Assembly: GCA_050743075.1 (NCBI GenBank)
Contig: JBOGDS010000014.1
Location: 1-57,878, forward strand
Direction of reading: 5' to 3'
Length of the DNA: 57,878 bases
Origin: JBOGDS01 sp050743075
Lineage (GTDB): Bacteria > Actinomycetota > Actinomycetes > Jiangellales > Jiangellaceae
Both the position numbers and the translations under genes were made by a program. Positions 1 to 8,146 of the stretch are shown piece after piece. The notes beneath the pieces are model-generated. The model worked only from the letters and a program-made list of their open reading frames with translations, ran no database searches and had not been told where the DNA came from. Within the stretch, counting starts at the first letter, position 1, and each line of letters opens with the position of its first letter.

Positions 1-345
1 CCGCTGCCCCGCCTTCATCGTGCCGCCCTCGGAGCCGCGGCCGTCCGGTCGGCCGCGCAGGCCGTCACGGCACCGTCGGCGGCGTCCCGGGCGGCGGCCG
101 CCACCGCGCGGGCCCGGCAGGTTGTGAACGCCGAGTGGTCCGTCGCCGTTCGCCGCGTCGAAGCGTTGTGGCAGCGCTATCCCGTGTCGCGGTTCGGACT
201 GTCGGGCCTGGTGATGCTCGTCCTCGTCGTGGTGGCCGTGATCGCGGGTACGTCCGACGCGGCCGGAGCACCCGCGGCCGACACGAGCGGCGCCGGGACG
301 GGTACCGTGCGCGTCGATGACGTACCAGGAAAGGGCAGCCGATGA
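1..345 (+). CDS. C-terminal end of a membrane protein, probably Ser/Thr kinase PknA (partial)
   Basis: The frame is open from the first base of the window to a TGA at 343-345. The visible 114 residues are an Ala/Arg-rich juxtamembrane stretch, one hydrophobic segment (around LVMLVLVVVAVIAG) and a short polar extracellular tail. It overlaps the next kinase gene by ATGA, so the two are translationally coupled. In actinobacteria the gene directly upstream of pknB is normally pknA, whose C-terminus has this cytoplasm-membrane-short tail plan, so PknA is the best guess. The kinase domain itself lies outside the window and the identification is from context. Confidence 0.6.
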   Translation, partial: PLPRLHRAALGAAAVRSAAQAVTAPSAASRAAAATARARQVVNAEWSVAVRRVEALWQRYPVSRFGLSGLVMLVLVVVAVIAGTSDAAGAPAADTSGAGTGTVRVDDVPGKGSR

Positions 346-2276
346 CCGAGCCGCGACTCCTCGGAGATCGCTACGAGCTGGGTGAAGTGCTCGGCCGTGG
401 CGGGATGGCCGAGGTCCGCCGGGGGCGCGACCGGCGCCTGGGCCGCATCGTCGCGGTCAAGATGCTGCGCGTCGACCACGCCGGCGACGCGACCTTCCAG
501 GCCCGGTTCCGCCGCGAGGCCCAGTCGGCCGCGTCGCTGAACCACAGCAGCATCGTCGCCGTCTACGACACCGGTGAGGACGTCGTCGACGGCCACCGGA
601 TCCCGTACATCGTGATGGAGTACGTCGAGGGCCGCACGCTGCGCGAGCTGCTCCGCGAGCGGGCCAGGTTCACGCCGGAGCGCTCGGTCGAGGTCATCGC
701 CGGCGTGCTCGAGGCGCTGGAGTACAGCCACCGGGCCGGCATCGTGCACCGCGACATCAAGCCGGGCAACGTGATGATCACGGGCTCCGGCGAGGTCAAG
801 GTCATGGACTTCGGCATCGCCCGGTCGCTGGCCGAGTCCGGGGTGACGCTCACCCAGACCGCGGCCGTCGTCGGCACCGCGCAGTACATCTCTCCCGAAC
901 AGGCCCGGGGCGAGCAGGCCGACGCCCGCAGCGACCTCTACGCGACCGGCTGCGTGCTGTACGAGCTGCTGACCGGGCGGCCGCCGTTCGTCGGAGAGTC
1001 CCTGGTCTCCGTCGCGGTCTCGCACGTGCGCGAGATGCCGACGCCGCCGTCGGCGCTCGACCCGTCCATCCCTCGCGACGTCGGCGCGATCGTGATGAAG
1101 TCGCTCGCGAAGGACCGGCTGGAGCGGTACCAGAGCGCGTACGAGATGCGCGTCGATCTCGAGCGCGCGGCCGCCGGGCTTCCCGTCGCCGCGGCACACG
1201 ACACGTCCGCGGCCACGCAGTTCATCGCGCCTGGCCCGCTCAACGACACCCGGTACGAGCCCTACCCCACGGCCACCGCGCTCGACCAGATCGGCGACGG
1301 GGACGAGGAGGAGTATGGGCCCGAGCAGCGCGGCATGACCTGGCGTTCCCTTGCGCTGGCCGCGGTCGCCATCCTCGCCGTCGCCGGCATCATCGGTTAC
1401 CTGATCTTCCGCGGCGGTGGCGACGAAGAGCCTCAGCAGGTCGGCGTGCCCGACGTCGTCGGCGAGCTCGTGGCCGCCGCCCAGGCGACGATCGAAGGGC
1501 GCGAACTCGTCGTCGAGATCGTGCCGGAGCCCACGACAGAGCAGGAACCTGGGATCGTCCTGGAGCAGAGCCCCGCGCCGAACACTCTGGTCGATGCCGG
1601 TACGACGGTCAGGCTCACCGTCTCGGCGGCTCCGGAGAACGTCACTGTCCCGGACGATCTCGTCGGTATGTCCGAGGAGGACGCGAGGGCCGCGATCCTG
1701 GCGGCGGGTCTTACGGTCGGACAGATCGAGAACAACGAGGACAGCGACGAGGACCCTGGCACCGTCCTGAGCACCAACCCGCAATCCGGTGAATCCGTCC
1801 CGCCGGAGACCGCGGTCAACCTCGAAGTCGCCCAGGCGCCGGACCAGGTGGCGGTTCCTGATGTGGCCGGCCGGTCAGAGGGAGAGGCACGGAACGCGAT
1901 CACCGGGGCCGGCCTGACCGTCGGCAGCGTCTCCGAGGAGAGCGGCGAACGCCCGGCAGGGCAGGTACTGCGGACCGATCCGGCCGCCGGCACGCAGGTC
2001 GAGCCCGAGTCCGCAGTCAACATCATCCTCTCCAGTGGACCCGAAACACCGCTGGTGCCAGACGTCAGAAACCAGCCTGCCGGCCAGGCGGCCGCCCAGC
2101 TTCGTCAGCTCGGCTACAGCGTGGTCGAGCAGCGCGAGGACTACTGCGAAGCGCCGCCGAACACTGTGTTCGCGCAGAATCCGGAACCAGACACGCCTCT
2201 CGCGCCACCCGGCAACGTGGTCCTGCGGATCGCCCAGGAACCCCAAGGCGGCTGCGACGGCGATGGCGACGGCTAG
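342..2276 (+). CDS. pknB: Serine/threonine protein kinase PknB with PASTA repeats
   Basis: 644-residue transmembrane receptor kinase that senses muropeptides or lipid II and phosphorylates cell-wall and division proteins. The kinase domain (about 11-275) has the glycine loop GRGGMAEV, Lys40 in VAVK, HRDIKPGN at 136-143 and DFG at 156-158, so it should be active. A linker leads to a membrane helix at about 335-356 and then four PASTA units (about 366-640), each opening with a V-P-D-V/L-like motif. The last unit carries an extra Cys-containing stretch and the protein ends in a Gly/Asp tail. It starts in an ATGA overlap with the preceding gene. Its TAG stop overlaps the opposing trpG stop inside one CTAG, so there is no room for a terminator between the two genes. 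Confidence 0.95.
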   Translation: MTEPRLLGDRYELGEVLGRGGMAEVRRGRDRRLGRIVAVKMLRVDHAGDATFQARFRREAQSAASLNHSSIVAVYDTGEDVVDGHRIPYIVMEYVEGRTLRELLRERARFTPERSVEVIAGVLEALEYSHRAGIVHRDIKPGNVMITGSGEVKVMDFGIARSLAESGVTLTQTAAVVGTAQYISPEQARGEQADARSDLYATGCVLYELLTGRPPFVGESLVSVAVSHVREMPTPPSALDPSIPRDVGAIVMKSLAKDRLERYQSAYEMRVDLERAAAGLPVAAAHDTSAATQFIAPGPLNDTRYEPYPTATALDQIGDGDEEEYGPEQRGMTWRSLALAAVAILAVAGIIGYLIFRGGGDEEPQQVGVPDVVGELVAAAQATIEGRELVVEIVPEPTTEQEPGIVLEQSPAPNTLVDAGTTVRLTVSAAPENVTVPDDLVGMSEEDARAAILAAGLTVGQIENNEDSDEDPGTVLSTNPQSGESVPPETAVNLEVAQAPDQVAVPDVAGRSEGEARNAITGAGLTVGSVSEESGERPAGQVLRTDPAAGTQVEPESAVNIILSSGPETPLVPDVRNQPAGQAAAQLRQLGYSVVEQREDYCEAPPNTVFAQNPEPDTPLAPPGNVVLRIAQEPQGGCDGDGDG

Positions 2277-2935
2277 GCGCTCGCCGGCCCGGGCCAGCCG
2301 AGCGACGAGCCGGACACCACCGGGGCAAGGCCCGCCGAACGGGCCACGGCGCCGTCGTCGCCGCACCCGGCCAGCCAGTTCGCCAGCAGCCGGTGCCCGC
2401 CCTCAGTGAGCACCGACTCGGGGTGGAACTGCACCCCCTCGACGGGCAGCGACCGGTGCCGCAGCGCCATCAGCACGCCCCCGTCCGTCGCGCCCGTCAC
2501 CTCGAGGACATCCGGCACCGTAGACGGCTCGACGGCCAGCGAGTGGTACCGCGTGGCCGTGAACGGGTCCGGCAGGCCGCCGAGGACGCCCGCCCCGGCG
2601 TGGCGGACCTCGCTCGTCTTGCCGTGCAGTAACTCCGGGGCCCGCCCGACAGTCGCGCCGTACGCGACGGCGATCGCCTGCAACCCCAGGCAGACGCCGA
2701 GCACCGGCACCTCGCCGGCCGCCCGGCGCACCAGGTCGACGCACACGCCGGCCCGCTCGGGCGTGCCCGGACCGGGTGAGAGGAGCACGCCGTCGTAGCG
2801 CAGGGCGTCGTCGGCGGTGATGTCGTCGTTGCGACGGATCTCGCATTCGGCGCCGAGCTGGGAGAGGTACTGGACCAGGTTGAACACGAAGCTGTCGTAG
2901 TTGTCGACGACGAGGATGCGCCGTGGTGGTGTCAC
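2273..2935 (-). CDS. trpG: Aminodeoxychorismate/anthranilate synthase glutamine amidotransferase subunit (TrpG/PabA)
   Basis: 220-residue class I glutamine amidotransferase that supplies ammonia to chorismate-using synthases for folate or tryptophan. The opening VVDNYDSF motif, the nucleophile Cys82 in GVCLGLQ, His131 and the His171-Pro-Glu173 triad partner are all present. The GTG start at 2935 forms a GTGA overlap with the stop of the DUF881 gene, which fixes the start; reading further upstream would run into that gene. The same position beside pknB, a DUF881 gene and crgA is found in Mycobacterium (Rv0011c-Rv0014c). Sequence alone does not decide between the PabA and TrpG roles; such proteins are often shared. 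Confidence 0.93.
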   Translation of the reverse strand: MTPPRRILVVDNYDSFVFNLVQYLSQLGAECEIRRNDDITADDALRYDGVLLSPGPGTPERAGVCVDLVRRAAGEVPVLGVCLGLQAIAVAYGATVGRAPELLHGKTSEVRHAGAGVLGGLPDPFTATRYHSLAVEPSTVPDVLEVTGATDGGVLMALRHRSLPVEGVQFHPESVLTEGGHRLLANWLAGCGDDGAVARSAGLAPVVSGSSLGWPGPASA

Positions 2936-3654
2936 GGTGTCGCTCCCGCGACGTCGATCGGGCCCTCGTAGGCGGGCAAGGTCATCTCGTCGTCGCTCTC
3001 GACCCGGTAACCGAGACCGATGAAGTCGGCCCACTGGCGGAAGTCGATGACGGCCTCGGAGTCGCCCAGAGCTCTGGCCATGGCGTCGACGTCACCGATC
3101 GCGCTGATGGTGTACGGCGGGGCGTACAGGCCGCCGTGCAGCAGGAGCGACGACCCGACGCAGAGGATGTTGCTGGTGGAGACCACCCGCTGGTCCATGA
3201 CCATCATGGCCTCCGCGCCCCCGGCCCACAGGGCGTTGATCACGCCCTCCAGATCCTCCTGGTGGATGAGGTAGTCCTCGAGCACCGTGCCCGGCGCGAG
3301 CTCACGGTCGTCATCGGGCAGCGGTGCGTCGTCCAGCGTCACGCTGAGCGCCGGCCCGTGCACGGCGGTCAGTCCGGCAGCCGGTTCGAGTGCCTCGATC
3401 TGCGCCTGCAGATCGTCGGTGTTGACGTCGCCCTTCTCTGCGGTGAGCTCCTCGACCTCGGCGCCCAGCCGCTCCAGTTCCGCGGCAAGTTCGTCGCCGC
3501 GCCGCTCCTGCGCGCGGACGAGATCCGACAACTCTGTGTTCCGGCTCGGCCGCAGGTCGGTACCGTCTGCCGCCCGCGCGCTGATCGCCATCAACGCACC
3601 GCAGAGTGCGAGCGCCACCGGGGCAGCGAACCGCCAGCCGCCGCGTGCGGCCAC
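2932..3654 (-). CDS. DUF881 family membrane protein
   Basis: 240-residue protein with an N-terminal membrane/signal segment (about 9-28), a heptad-like coiled coil rich in Glu/Leu (about 43-75) and an extracytoplasmic DUF881 domain. The start was set by the ribosome site: AGGAGG sits 8 nt ahead of the GTG at 3654, whereas the GTG at 3663 overlaps that site and is too close to be used. It is coupled by GTGA to trpG downstream and lies divergent from crgA. DUF881 proteins lie near cell-division genes in many Gram-positive bacteria, but the biochemical role is unknown. Confidence 0.85.
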   Translation of the reverse strand: MAARGGWRFAAPVALALCGALMAISARAADGTDLRPSRNTELSDLVRAQERRGDELAAELERLGAEVEELTAEKGDVNTDDLQAQIEALEPAAGLTAVHGPALSVTLDDAPLPDDDRELAPGTVLEDYLIHQEDLEGVINALWAGGAEAMMVMDQRVVSTSNILCVGSSLLLHGGLYAPPYTISAIGDVDAMARALGDSEAVIDFRQWADFIGLGYRVESDDEMTLPAYEGPIDVAGATP

Positions 3655-3763
3655 GGTCGTCACCTCCTCAGGGAACCCGCGGGCGTCATGCGGTGACTAC
3701 GCTATCCCCAGCGGCGGCTGTGGAACCGCACACCCGACCGCCCGGACCGAAAGGACCAGCGCC

Positions 3764-4024
3764 GTGCCCAAGTCCCGCATTCGCCGCAAGGCAGACTTCA
3801 CCCCGCCGCAGGAGCAGGGCAGTGGCGGTGGCGGCATCGGCGTCTCCGGCCGCTGGGTCGCGCCGACCATGGTCACGCTGCTGCTGCTCGGCCTCGCCTG
3901 GATCGTCGTCTTCTACATCGCCCGCGACAGCATCGGATTCATCGACGACCTCGGCGGCTGGAACCTGGTGATCGGCATGGGCCTGATCACTGCGGGCTTC
4001 ATCACCGCCACCAAGTGGAAGTAG
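3764..4024 (+). CDS. crgA: Cell division protein CrgA
   Basis: 86-residue small membrane protein. A basic N-terminus (PKSRIRRK) is followed by a Gly-rich linker and two membrane helices (about 33-53 and 66-82) around the conserved W-V-P/APT and NLVIGMGLITAGF segments typical of CrgA. In Streptomyces and Mycobacterium CrgA binds FtsZ, FtsQ, FtsI and PBPs and coordinates septum assembly. The GTG start has AAGGA a few bases ahead. The gene is monocistronic here, divergent from DUF881 and convergent with the rhomboid gene. Confidence 0.93.
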   Translation: MPKSRIRRKADFTPPQEQGSGGGGIGVSGRWVAPTMVTLLLLGLAWIVVFYIARDSIGFIDDLGGWNLVIGMGLITAGFITATKWK

Positions 4025-4095
4025 CCCCCGGCCATCCAGCCACCCACCGCCCGCCACCCCCCGGCTGTCCGTTGATCACGTTCACCATGCTGGCG

Positions 4096-4131
4096 GGTGC
4101 TTCACCAGGCACCGGAACCTGGTGAAGCACC
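4096..4131. terminator. Strong hairpin between convergent crgA and rhomboid genes
   Basis: GTGCTTCACCAGG (4097-4109) and CCTGGTGAAGCAC (4118-4130) are perfect reverse complements with an 8-nt loop; the outer G4096-C4131 pair extends the stem to 14. It lies 72 nt after the crgA stop and between two converging genes, so a bidirectional terminator is likely. There is no clear U tract, which is common for actinobacterial terminators. Confidence 0.6.
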
Positions 4132-4194
4132 TGTTCGCCTGGTGATGTGGGCTGATCCCACCGCCCGCGCCCCCACTGATGACACGGGTGTGAT

Positions 4195-4226
4195 TTATCC
4201 CCACTGGGGATAACGCCTGTGGACAA
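4195..4226. promoter_or_regulatory. Cluster of three DnaA-box-like sites outside oriC
   Basis: A 19-bp perfect palindrome, TTATCCCCACTGGGGATAA (4195-4213), consists of two back-to-back TTATCCCCA half sites, each one base from the classical TTATCCACA box. Four bases later TGTGGACAA (4218-4226) is a perfect TTGTCCACA box on the minus strand. The cluster ends 10 nt before the rhomboid stop codon. Whether DnaA binds here is untested. Confidence 0.5.
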
Positions 4227-4235
4227 ATTTCGGGC

Positions 4236-5120
4236 TCAGACGACCTGCCAGCCCACGAGCGCGACGATCAACGCCACCGCGACGACGCACGCTGTCACCG
4301 AATACGCGGTGCGCTGCCGCCGTGGCGCATGGGCGAACGCGTACGCCAGCGCTGCGCCGGTCACCAGCCCACCGAGGTGCGCGCGCCAGTCGATGTTCGC
4401 CACCACGAACCCGAGTACGGCGTTGATCCCGAGAATCACCAGCACCGACGTGACGTCGCGCCCGAACCTGCGCATCACCACGAACAGTGCGCCCATCAGC
4501 CCGAACACCGCTCCTGACGCTCCGAGGGCGACCCCACCGCTGGCCAGGCCCAGCAGTGATGCCGCGCTGCCACCCAGCGCCGACACCAGGTACAACGCGA
4601 TGAAGCGCCACCGCCCAAGTACGGGTTCCAGCATGCCGCCGAGAATCCACAGGGCGTACATGTTCAGACCCAGGTGCCAGATCTGCTCGTGCAGGAAGGC
4701 GGCGGTCAGCATGCGGTACCACTCACCGTCGACGACACCGATCAGTTCCGAGCCGTCCGGTGCGATCGCCAGGGTCACCAGAGCGAACTGCACGACGACG
4801 TCTCGACCGATGACCATCACGGCCAGCCACGCCGCGACGTTGATGCCGATCAGGATCTTGGTGACGATGTCGCTGCGTTCATGGATCTGGCCGCCCAACA
4901 CCGTCGTGGGCTGCCGCGTTTCCTTCGCTCCGGCCGCGACGCACTCGGGACACTGGAAGCCGACCGGCGCAGCCGTCATGCAGTCCGGACAGATGTAGCG
5001 CTCGCAGCGCGAACACCGGATGTACGTCTCCCGGTCCGGATGTCGGTAGCAGACGGGTACGCCACCCTTCGGCTCCTCCGCAGGTGGAGGGCCGTCGGCG
5101 CTACCAGGGGACGACGTCAT
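4236..5120 (-). CDS. Rhomboid family intramembrane serine protease
   Basis: 294-residue polytopic protease. The N-terminus (24-60) has four C-x2-C/C-x-H-like zinc-finger pairs (B-box style), as in many actinobacterial rhomboids. The membrane core has the H-x4-H-x3-N motif at 144/149/153, the catalytic Ser202 in GASGAVFG and the partner His248 in WRAHLGG, so it should be active. It cleaves membrane proteins within or near the bilayer; its substrate is unknown. The ATG at 5120 lies 20 nt inside the end of the cyclophilin gene, so the pair is probably cotranscribed. Confidence 0.92.
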   Translation of the reverse strand: MTSSPGSADGPPPAEEPKGGVPVCYRHPDRETYIRCSRCERYICPDCMTAAPVGFQCPECVAAGAKETRQPTTVLGGQIHERSDIVTKILIGINVAAWLAVMVIGRDVVVQFALVTLAIAPDGSELIGVVDGEWYRMLTAAFLHEQIWHLGLNMYALWILGGMLEPVLGRWRFIALYLVSALGGSAASLLGLASGGVALGASGAVFGLMGALFVVMRRFGRDVTSVLVILGINAVLGFVVANIDWRAHLGGLVTGAALAYAFAHAPRRQRTAYSVTACVVAVALIVALVGWQVV

Positions 5121-5664
5121 CTACGCCGGGCGACGCTCGACGGCGACGCTCGACGGCGACGCTCTCGACCACGACGGGCTGCAACGGCTTGTCGTTGCGA
5201 TCGGTCTCGACGACGGCGATCGCGTCGACGACCTCGCGGCTGGCGGCGTCGGAAACCTCCCCGAAGATCGTGTGCTTGAAGTTCAGCCACGTCGTCGGAC
5301 CAACCGTGATGAAGAACTGCGACCCGTTGGTGTTGGGACCGGCGTTCGCCATGGCCAGCAGGTACGGCCGGTCGAAAGACAGCTCGGGATGGAACTCGTC
5401 GGCGAAGTCGTAGCCCGGCCCGCCTCGGCCGGTGCCCAGCGGGTCGCCGCCCTGGATCATGAAACCGGACATGACCCGGTGGAAGGACGTGCCGTCGTAC
5501 AACTTGTCCCTCGTCTTCTGCCCGTTGCGGGGGTCGACCCACTCGCGGCCGCCCTCGGCCAGCTCGACGAAGTTTCGCACCGTCTCGGGTGCGTGGTTCG
5601 CTAACAGCTTCACGGTGATGTCGCCGTGGGTGGTGGACATGGTGGCGTACAGATCGTCGGCCAC
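5101..5664 (-). CDS. Cyclophilin-type peptidyl-prolyl cis-trans isomerase
   Basis: 187-residue single-domain cyclophilin that catalyses proline isomerisation, probably cytoplasmic because no signal peptide is seen. Key family segments are present: FHRVMSGFMIQGGD, the MANAGPNTNGSQFFIT active-site strand and the LNFKHTIFGEV closing motif. The GTG at 5664 is preferred because GAAAGG lies about 6 nt ahead; a longer reading to 5727 has no ribosome site. The gene precedes and overlaps the rhomboid gene, a pairing conserved beside crgA in Streptomyces and Mycobacterium. Confidence 0.93.
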   Translation of the reverse strand: MADDLYATMSTTHGDITVKLLANHAPETVRNFVELAEGGREWVDPRNGQKTRDKLYDGTSFHRVMSGFMIQGGDPLGTGRGGPGYDFADEFHPELSFDRPYLLAMANAGPNTNGSQFFITVGPTTWLNFKHTIFGEVSDAASREVVDAIAVVETDRNDKPLQPVVVESVAVERRRRASPGVDDVVPW

Positions 5665-5800
5665 AGAGCGCCTTTCGGAGTCGTCGGTCAGCGATTCATC
5701 CTCGCATGCACGTTCTCGGCTGGGCATTCGGCTTCGGACGCGGCATGATCGGTACCCGGACGGGGAAGGGGCCTGTCACGATCCCGACGAGGAGGCCCAC

Positions 5801-6718
5801 GTGTTTGCAGTGTCGGACATCCGCGCTCGCCTTCGGCGCATGGACGCCCACGCCAAGGCGTCGGAGGCAGTCGAGGCGGCGCGTGAGGCAGCCGAGGTCG
5901 CCCACGACGCTGCCGCCACAGCGCGCAAAGCAGCGAAGAAGGCCGCCCGCAAGGCAGGGTCCGCGAGCGCCGAGGGCGTCTCCGAGTTGGCCGAGCGGAT
6001 CAAGCCGATCGCCACCAGTGCCCGCGAGGTGGCCACGCCCCGGGTCGAGCTGGCGAGAGACCGTCTCGAGTCCGCTGTCGAACGCGTGACGCCGGCGCTC
6101 GACGCGGCCAAGGAGAGGGTGACGCCGGCGGCGCAGAGTGCCCGGGACGCCTTTCTCGAGGAGGTCGTACCCAAGGTCGCCGGTGCCGTCGCGGCGGCCG
6201 CCGACCGGGTTGCCGACCGCGCCCATGACGTCTCAGAGCGCTCGGTCGCCATCGTCGAGAAGCCGCGCAAGCGCCGCCGTCGGCGGCGTCTGGTGCTGCT
6301 TCTCGGTGGGTTCACCGCGGCGGGCGCGGCTGCGGCGGCCGTACTGCGTCGTCGCGGCGAGGCTCAGCAGTGGACGACGTACGATCCATCGGCCGCGCCG
6401 TGGGCACCCACACCGCCGAGCGCCGACGCCGCTACCGGCGCCGCCCCTGACGATGCCGCCGGCGCCTCGCTGACCGAGGCCGCAGCTGACGCCGCCGACC
6501 ATCCGCATCGACCCACGACGCCCGAGGAGCCGGCCGCCGAGACCGTCCTCGACAGCAAGGCGACACCACCGGCCGGCTCCAACACGGCAGCTGCCAGGCC
6601 GAAGGCAGCCGCGCCGGCCAAGAAGGCGCCCGCCAAGAAATCGACGGCGACCAAGAAGACGACGGCGACCAAGAAGACCTCGGCACGGACGCCGCGTCCC
6701 AACGAGAACGGCGGCTGA
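5801..6718 (+). CDS. Membrane-anchored Ala/Lys-rich protein, DUF5324-like
   Basis: 305 residues starting at a GTG placed 6 nt after AGGAGG. Residues 15-150 are a long helical, Ala/Glu/Arg-rich region with 'AARKAAKKAARKAG' and apolipoprotein-like repeats. A basic cluster (155-163) then precedes one membrane helix (164-181). The rest is disordered Pro/Ala and ends in histone-H1-like Lys-Lys-Thr-Ala repeats (about 275-300). Proteins of this plan next to the cyclophilin gene are labelled DUF5324 in Streptomyces; function is unknown. The basic tail could bind nucleic acid or anionic polymers, but this is inference. Divergent from the cyclophilin gene. Confidence 0.75.
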   Translation: MFAVSDIRARLRRMDAHAKASEAVEAAREAAEVAHDAAATARKAAKKAARKAGSASAEGVSELAERIKPIATSAREVATPRVELARDRLESAVERVTPALDAAKERVTPAAQSARDAFLEEVVPKVAGAVAAAADRVADRAHDVSERSVAIVEKPRKRRRRRRLVLLLGGFTAAGAAAAAVLRRRGEAQQWTTYDPSAAPWAPTPPSADAATGAAPDDAAGASLTEAAADAADHPHRPTTPEEPAAETVLDSKATPPAGSNTAAARPKAAAPAKKAPAKKSTATKKTTATKKTSARTPRPNENGG

Positions 6719-6735
6719 CCGGCACGCCAGAAGCG

Positions 6736-6939
6736 TCAGTCGAGGATGAAGGTGATCTCGAGGATGACCTGGTACGCGCTGATCTGCCCGCCGGAGACCT
6801 CGACCTTCTGTTCCTTGACCCACGCGCCCGTGACGTTGCGCAACGTGGCGTTCGCGCGGTCGATGCCGACGCGTACGGCGTCCTCGAAGCCCTGATCGGA
6901 CCGGGCACTGATCTGGGTGATGCGGGCGACGGAGCCCAT
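6736..6939 (-). CDS. Dodecin family flavin-binding protein
   Basis: 67-residue protein that fits dodecin, the small dodecameric flavin-storage protein: a beta-alpha-beta-beta plan with the family pattern S..G.EDAV..G..RA..TLRN and the closing strand YQVILEITFILD. The ATG at 6939 has AGGAGG 5 nt ahead, so longer readings are rejected. It converges on the upstream membrane-protein gene with 17 nt between stops. Role: buffering or storing free flavin and avoiding photochemical damage. Confidence 0.9.
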   Translation of the reverse strand: MGSVARITQISARSDQGFEDAVRVGIDRANATLRNVTGAWVKEQKVEVSGGQISAYQVILEITFILD

Positions 6940-7022
6940 GCTGACCTCCTGGTGAGACGGGTCGTCACCGATCGTGCTCGATCTCGGCCCGGCGCGCCAC
7001 CGAACGGCCCGAACCGGCCGGC

Positions 7023-7856
7023 CTAGGCGGCCCTCGACGGCAGAGTGCGGCCGGCGCGCCGCATCGCGTCCTGGTAGATCGGGCCCTCGGACAGGGCGCT
7101 GGGCAGTGCCGCCAACGTCCGCCGCACAGCCCGGGCGGCCAGCGTCGCCGACACGTCGGTCGTCGGCAGGCCGGGCATGCCGTACAGCCGCCGCGCCCAT
7201 CTGGGCAACAGCGCGAAACCGGTTGTTGCCACGGTGAGCCACGCCGGTCGGCCGAGCGTCCAGGCGAGGCGCCGCGGCATGGGCGGGACGGCGAGGAAGC
7301 GCGCGACGTCGGCGGTCGGCCGGGTGAAGCGCAGGCCGGGCCGCACGTCGTCGTAGTAGGCCTCGACGTCGGCCCGGGACGACGGAACAGTCGACGGGTC
7401 AGCGCCGACGAGCAGGGCCGAACGCACCTGCTCGGCGTAGTAGGCGTCGACGTCGGCGTCGGACAGCGGTGCGCCGGCCCGGCGGGCGGTCGTGACGAAC
7501 GACTCGACCTCGGTGACGTGGACCCAGCGCAACAGCTCGGGATCGTCGATGCGAAACGGTGTGCCGGTATCGGGGTCGACGGCGCGCAGCCGCCGGTGGA
7601 TCGAGCGGACCCGCGCTCCGGCCGCCTCGGCGTCGGCTGTCGTTCCGTATACCACCGTGCCGACGTACTCGGCGGTGCGTATCAGCCGGCCCCAGGCGTC
7701 GCGGCGGTAGTCGGAGTTCTGGACGACACCGGCGATCGCACGCGGATGCAGCGCCTGCAGGTAGAGCGCACGGATGCCGGCCAGCCACAGGACCGGCTCG
7801 GCATGAACCCGCCAGCTCACGCTGGCAGGCTCGAACAGGCCGAGGTCGCCGTCCAC
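7023..7856 (-). CDS. DUF2236 / MpaB-like oxygenase family protein
   Basis: About 277 residues. The pattern SWRVHAEPVLWLAGIRALYLQALHP near the N-terminus, the DYRRDAWGRLIRT segment and WVHVTEVES match the latex-clearing/MpaB heme-oxygenase superfamily (DUF2236), whose conserved Arg, His and Tyr bind heme b. Substrates of most actinobacterial members are unknown. The GTG at 7856 is chosen over an ATG at 7886 because homologues usually begin just before 'LGLF'; neither has a clear ribosome site. The 290 bases upstream (7857-8146) contain no gene I can support. Confidence 0.82.
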   Translation of the reverse strand: MDGDLGLFEPASVSWRVHAEPVLWLAGIRALYLQALHPRAIAGVVQNSDYRRDAWGRLIRTAEYVGTVVYGTTADAEAAGARVRSIHRRLRAVDPDTGTPFRIDDPELLRWVHVTEVESFVTTARRAGAPLSDADVDAYYAEQVRSALLVGADPSTVPSSRADVEAYYDDVRPGLRFTRPTADVARFLAVPPMPRRLAWTLGRPAWLTVATTGFALLPRWARRLYGMPGLPTTDVSATLAARAVRRTLAALPSALSEGPIYQDAMRRAGRTLPSRAA

Positions 7857-8146
7857 CCGTCGATCGTGACACGGCCGCGTTGGCACGCACAGCGGCCCCC
7901 ACCGTTACGCTGGCTGCCAGTGCGCGTCGGGGCGCCTCTGGTCCGCGGCACGAGCTGAGCTCACCCGACATCGTCCTCGTGTCACGGCTGATCGGTGAGC
8001 CGGGCGCCGTCGCGCGTGCCGTCGGCCTGGGGGCACAGCGACAAGACCCGCTTCACCCTCCGCGACGCACAGCCCTTGCCCGGTGCCTCGCCGCGGTTGG
8101 CGACGTCGGGTTGACGTCCCAGTCCCCATGACCGACGACCTGCAGG

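Noticed and set aside
177..1784. Long open frame of 535 codons antisense to pknB
   Set aside because: Typical shadow in GC-rich DNA; Arg/Gly-rich nonsense composition, no ribosome site, and the opposite strand encodes an unmistakable kinase.
6600..6715. Tandem-looking repeats that might suggest a CRISPR or DNA repeat array
   Set aside because: They encode the Lys-Lys-Thr-Ala tail of the preceding gene, vary in length and lack spacers.
7857..8146. Possible small gene (minus-strand frame 7905-8186)
   Set aside because: Arg-rich low-complexity translation, no ribosome site, overlaps the end of the queA-like gene.
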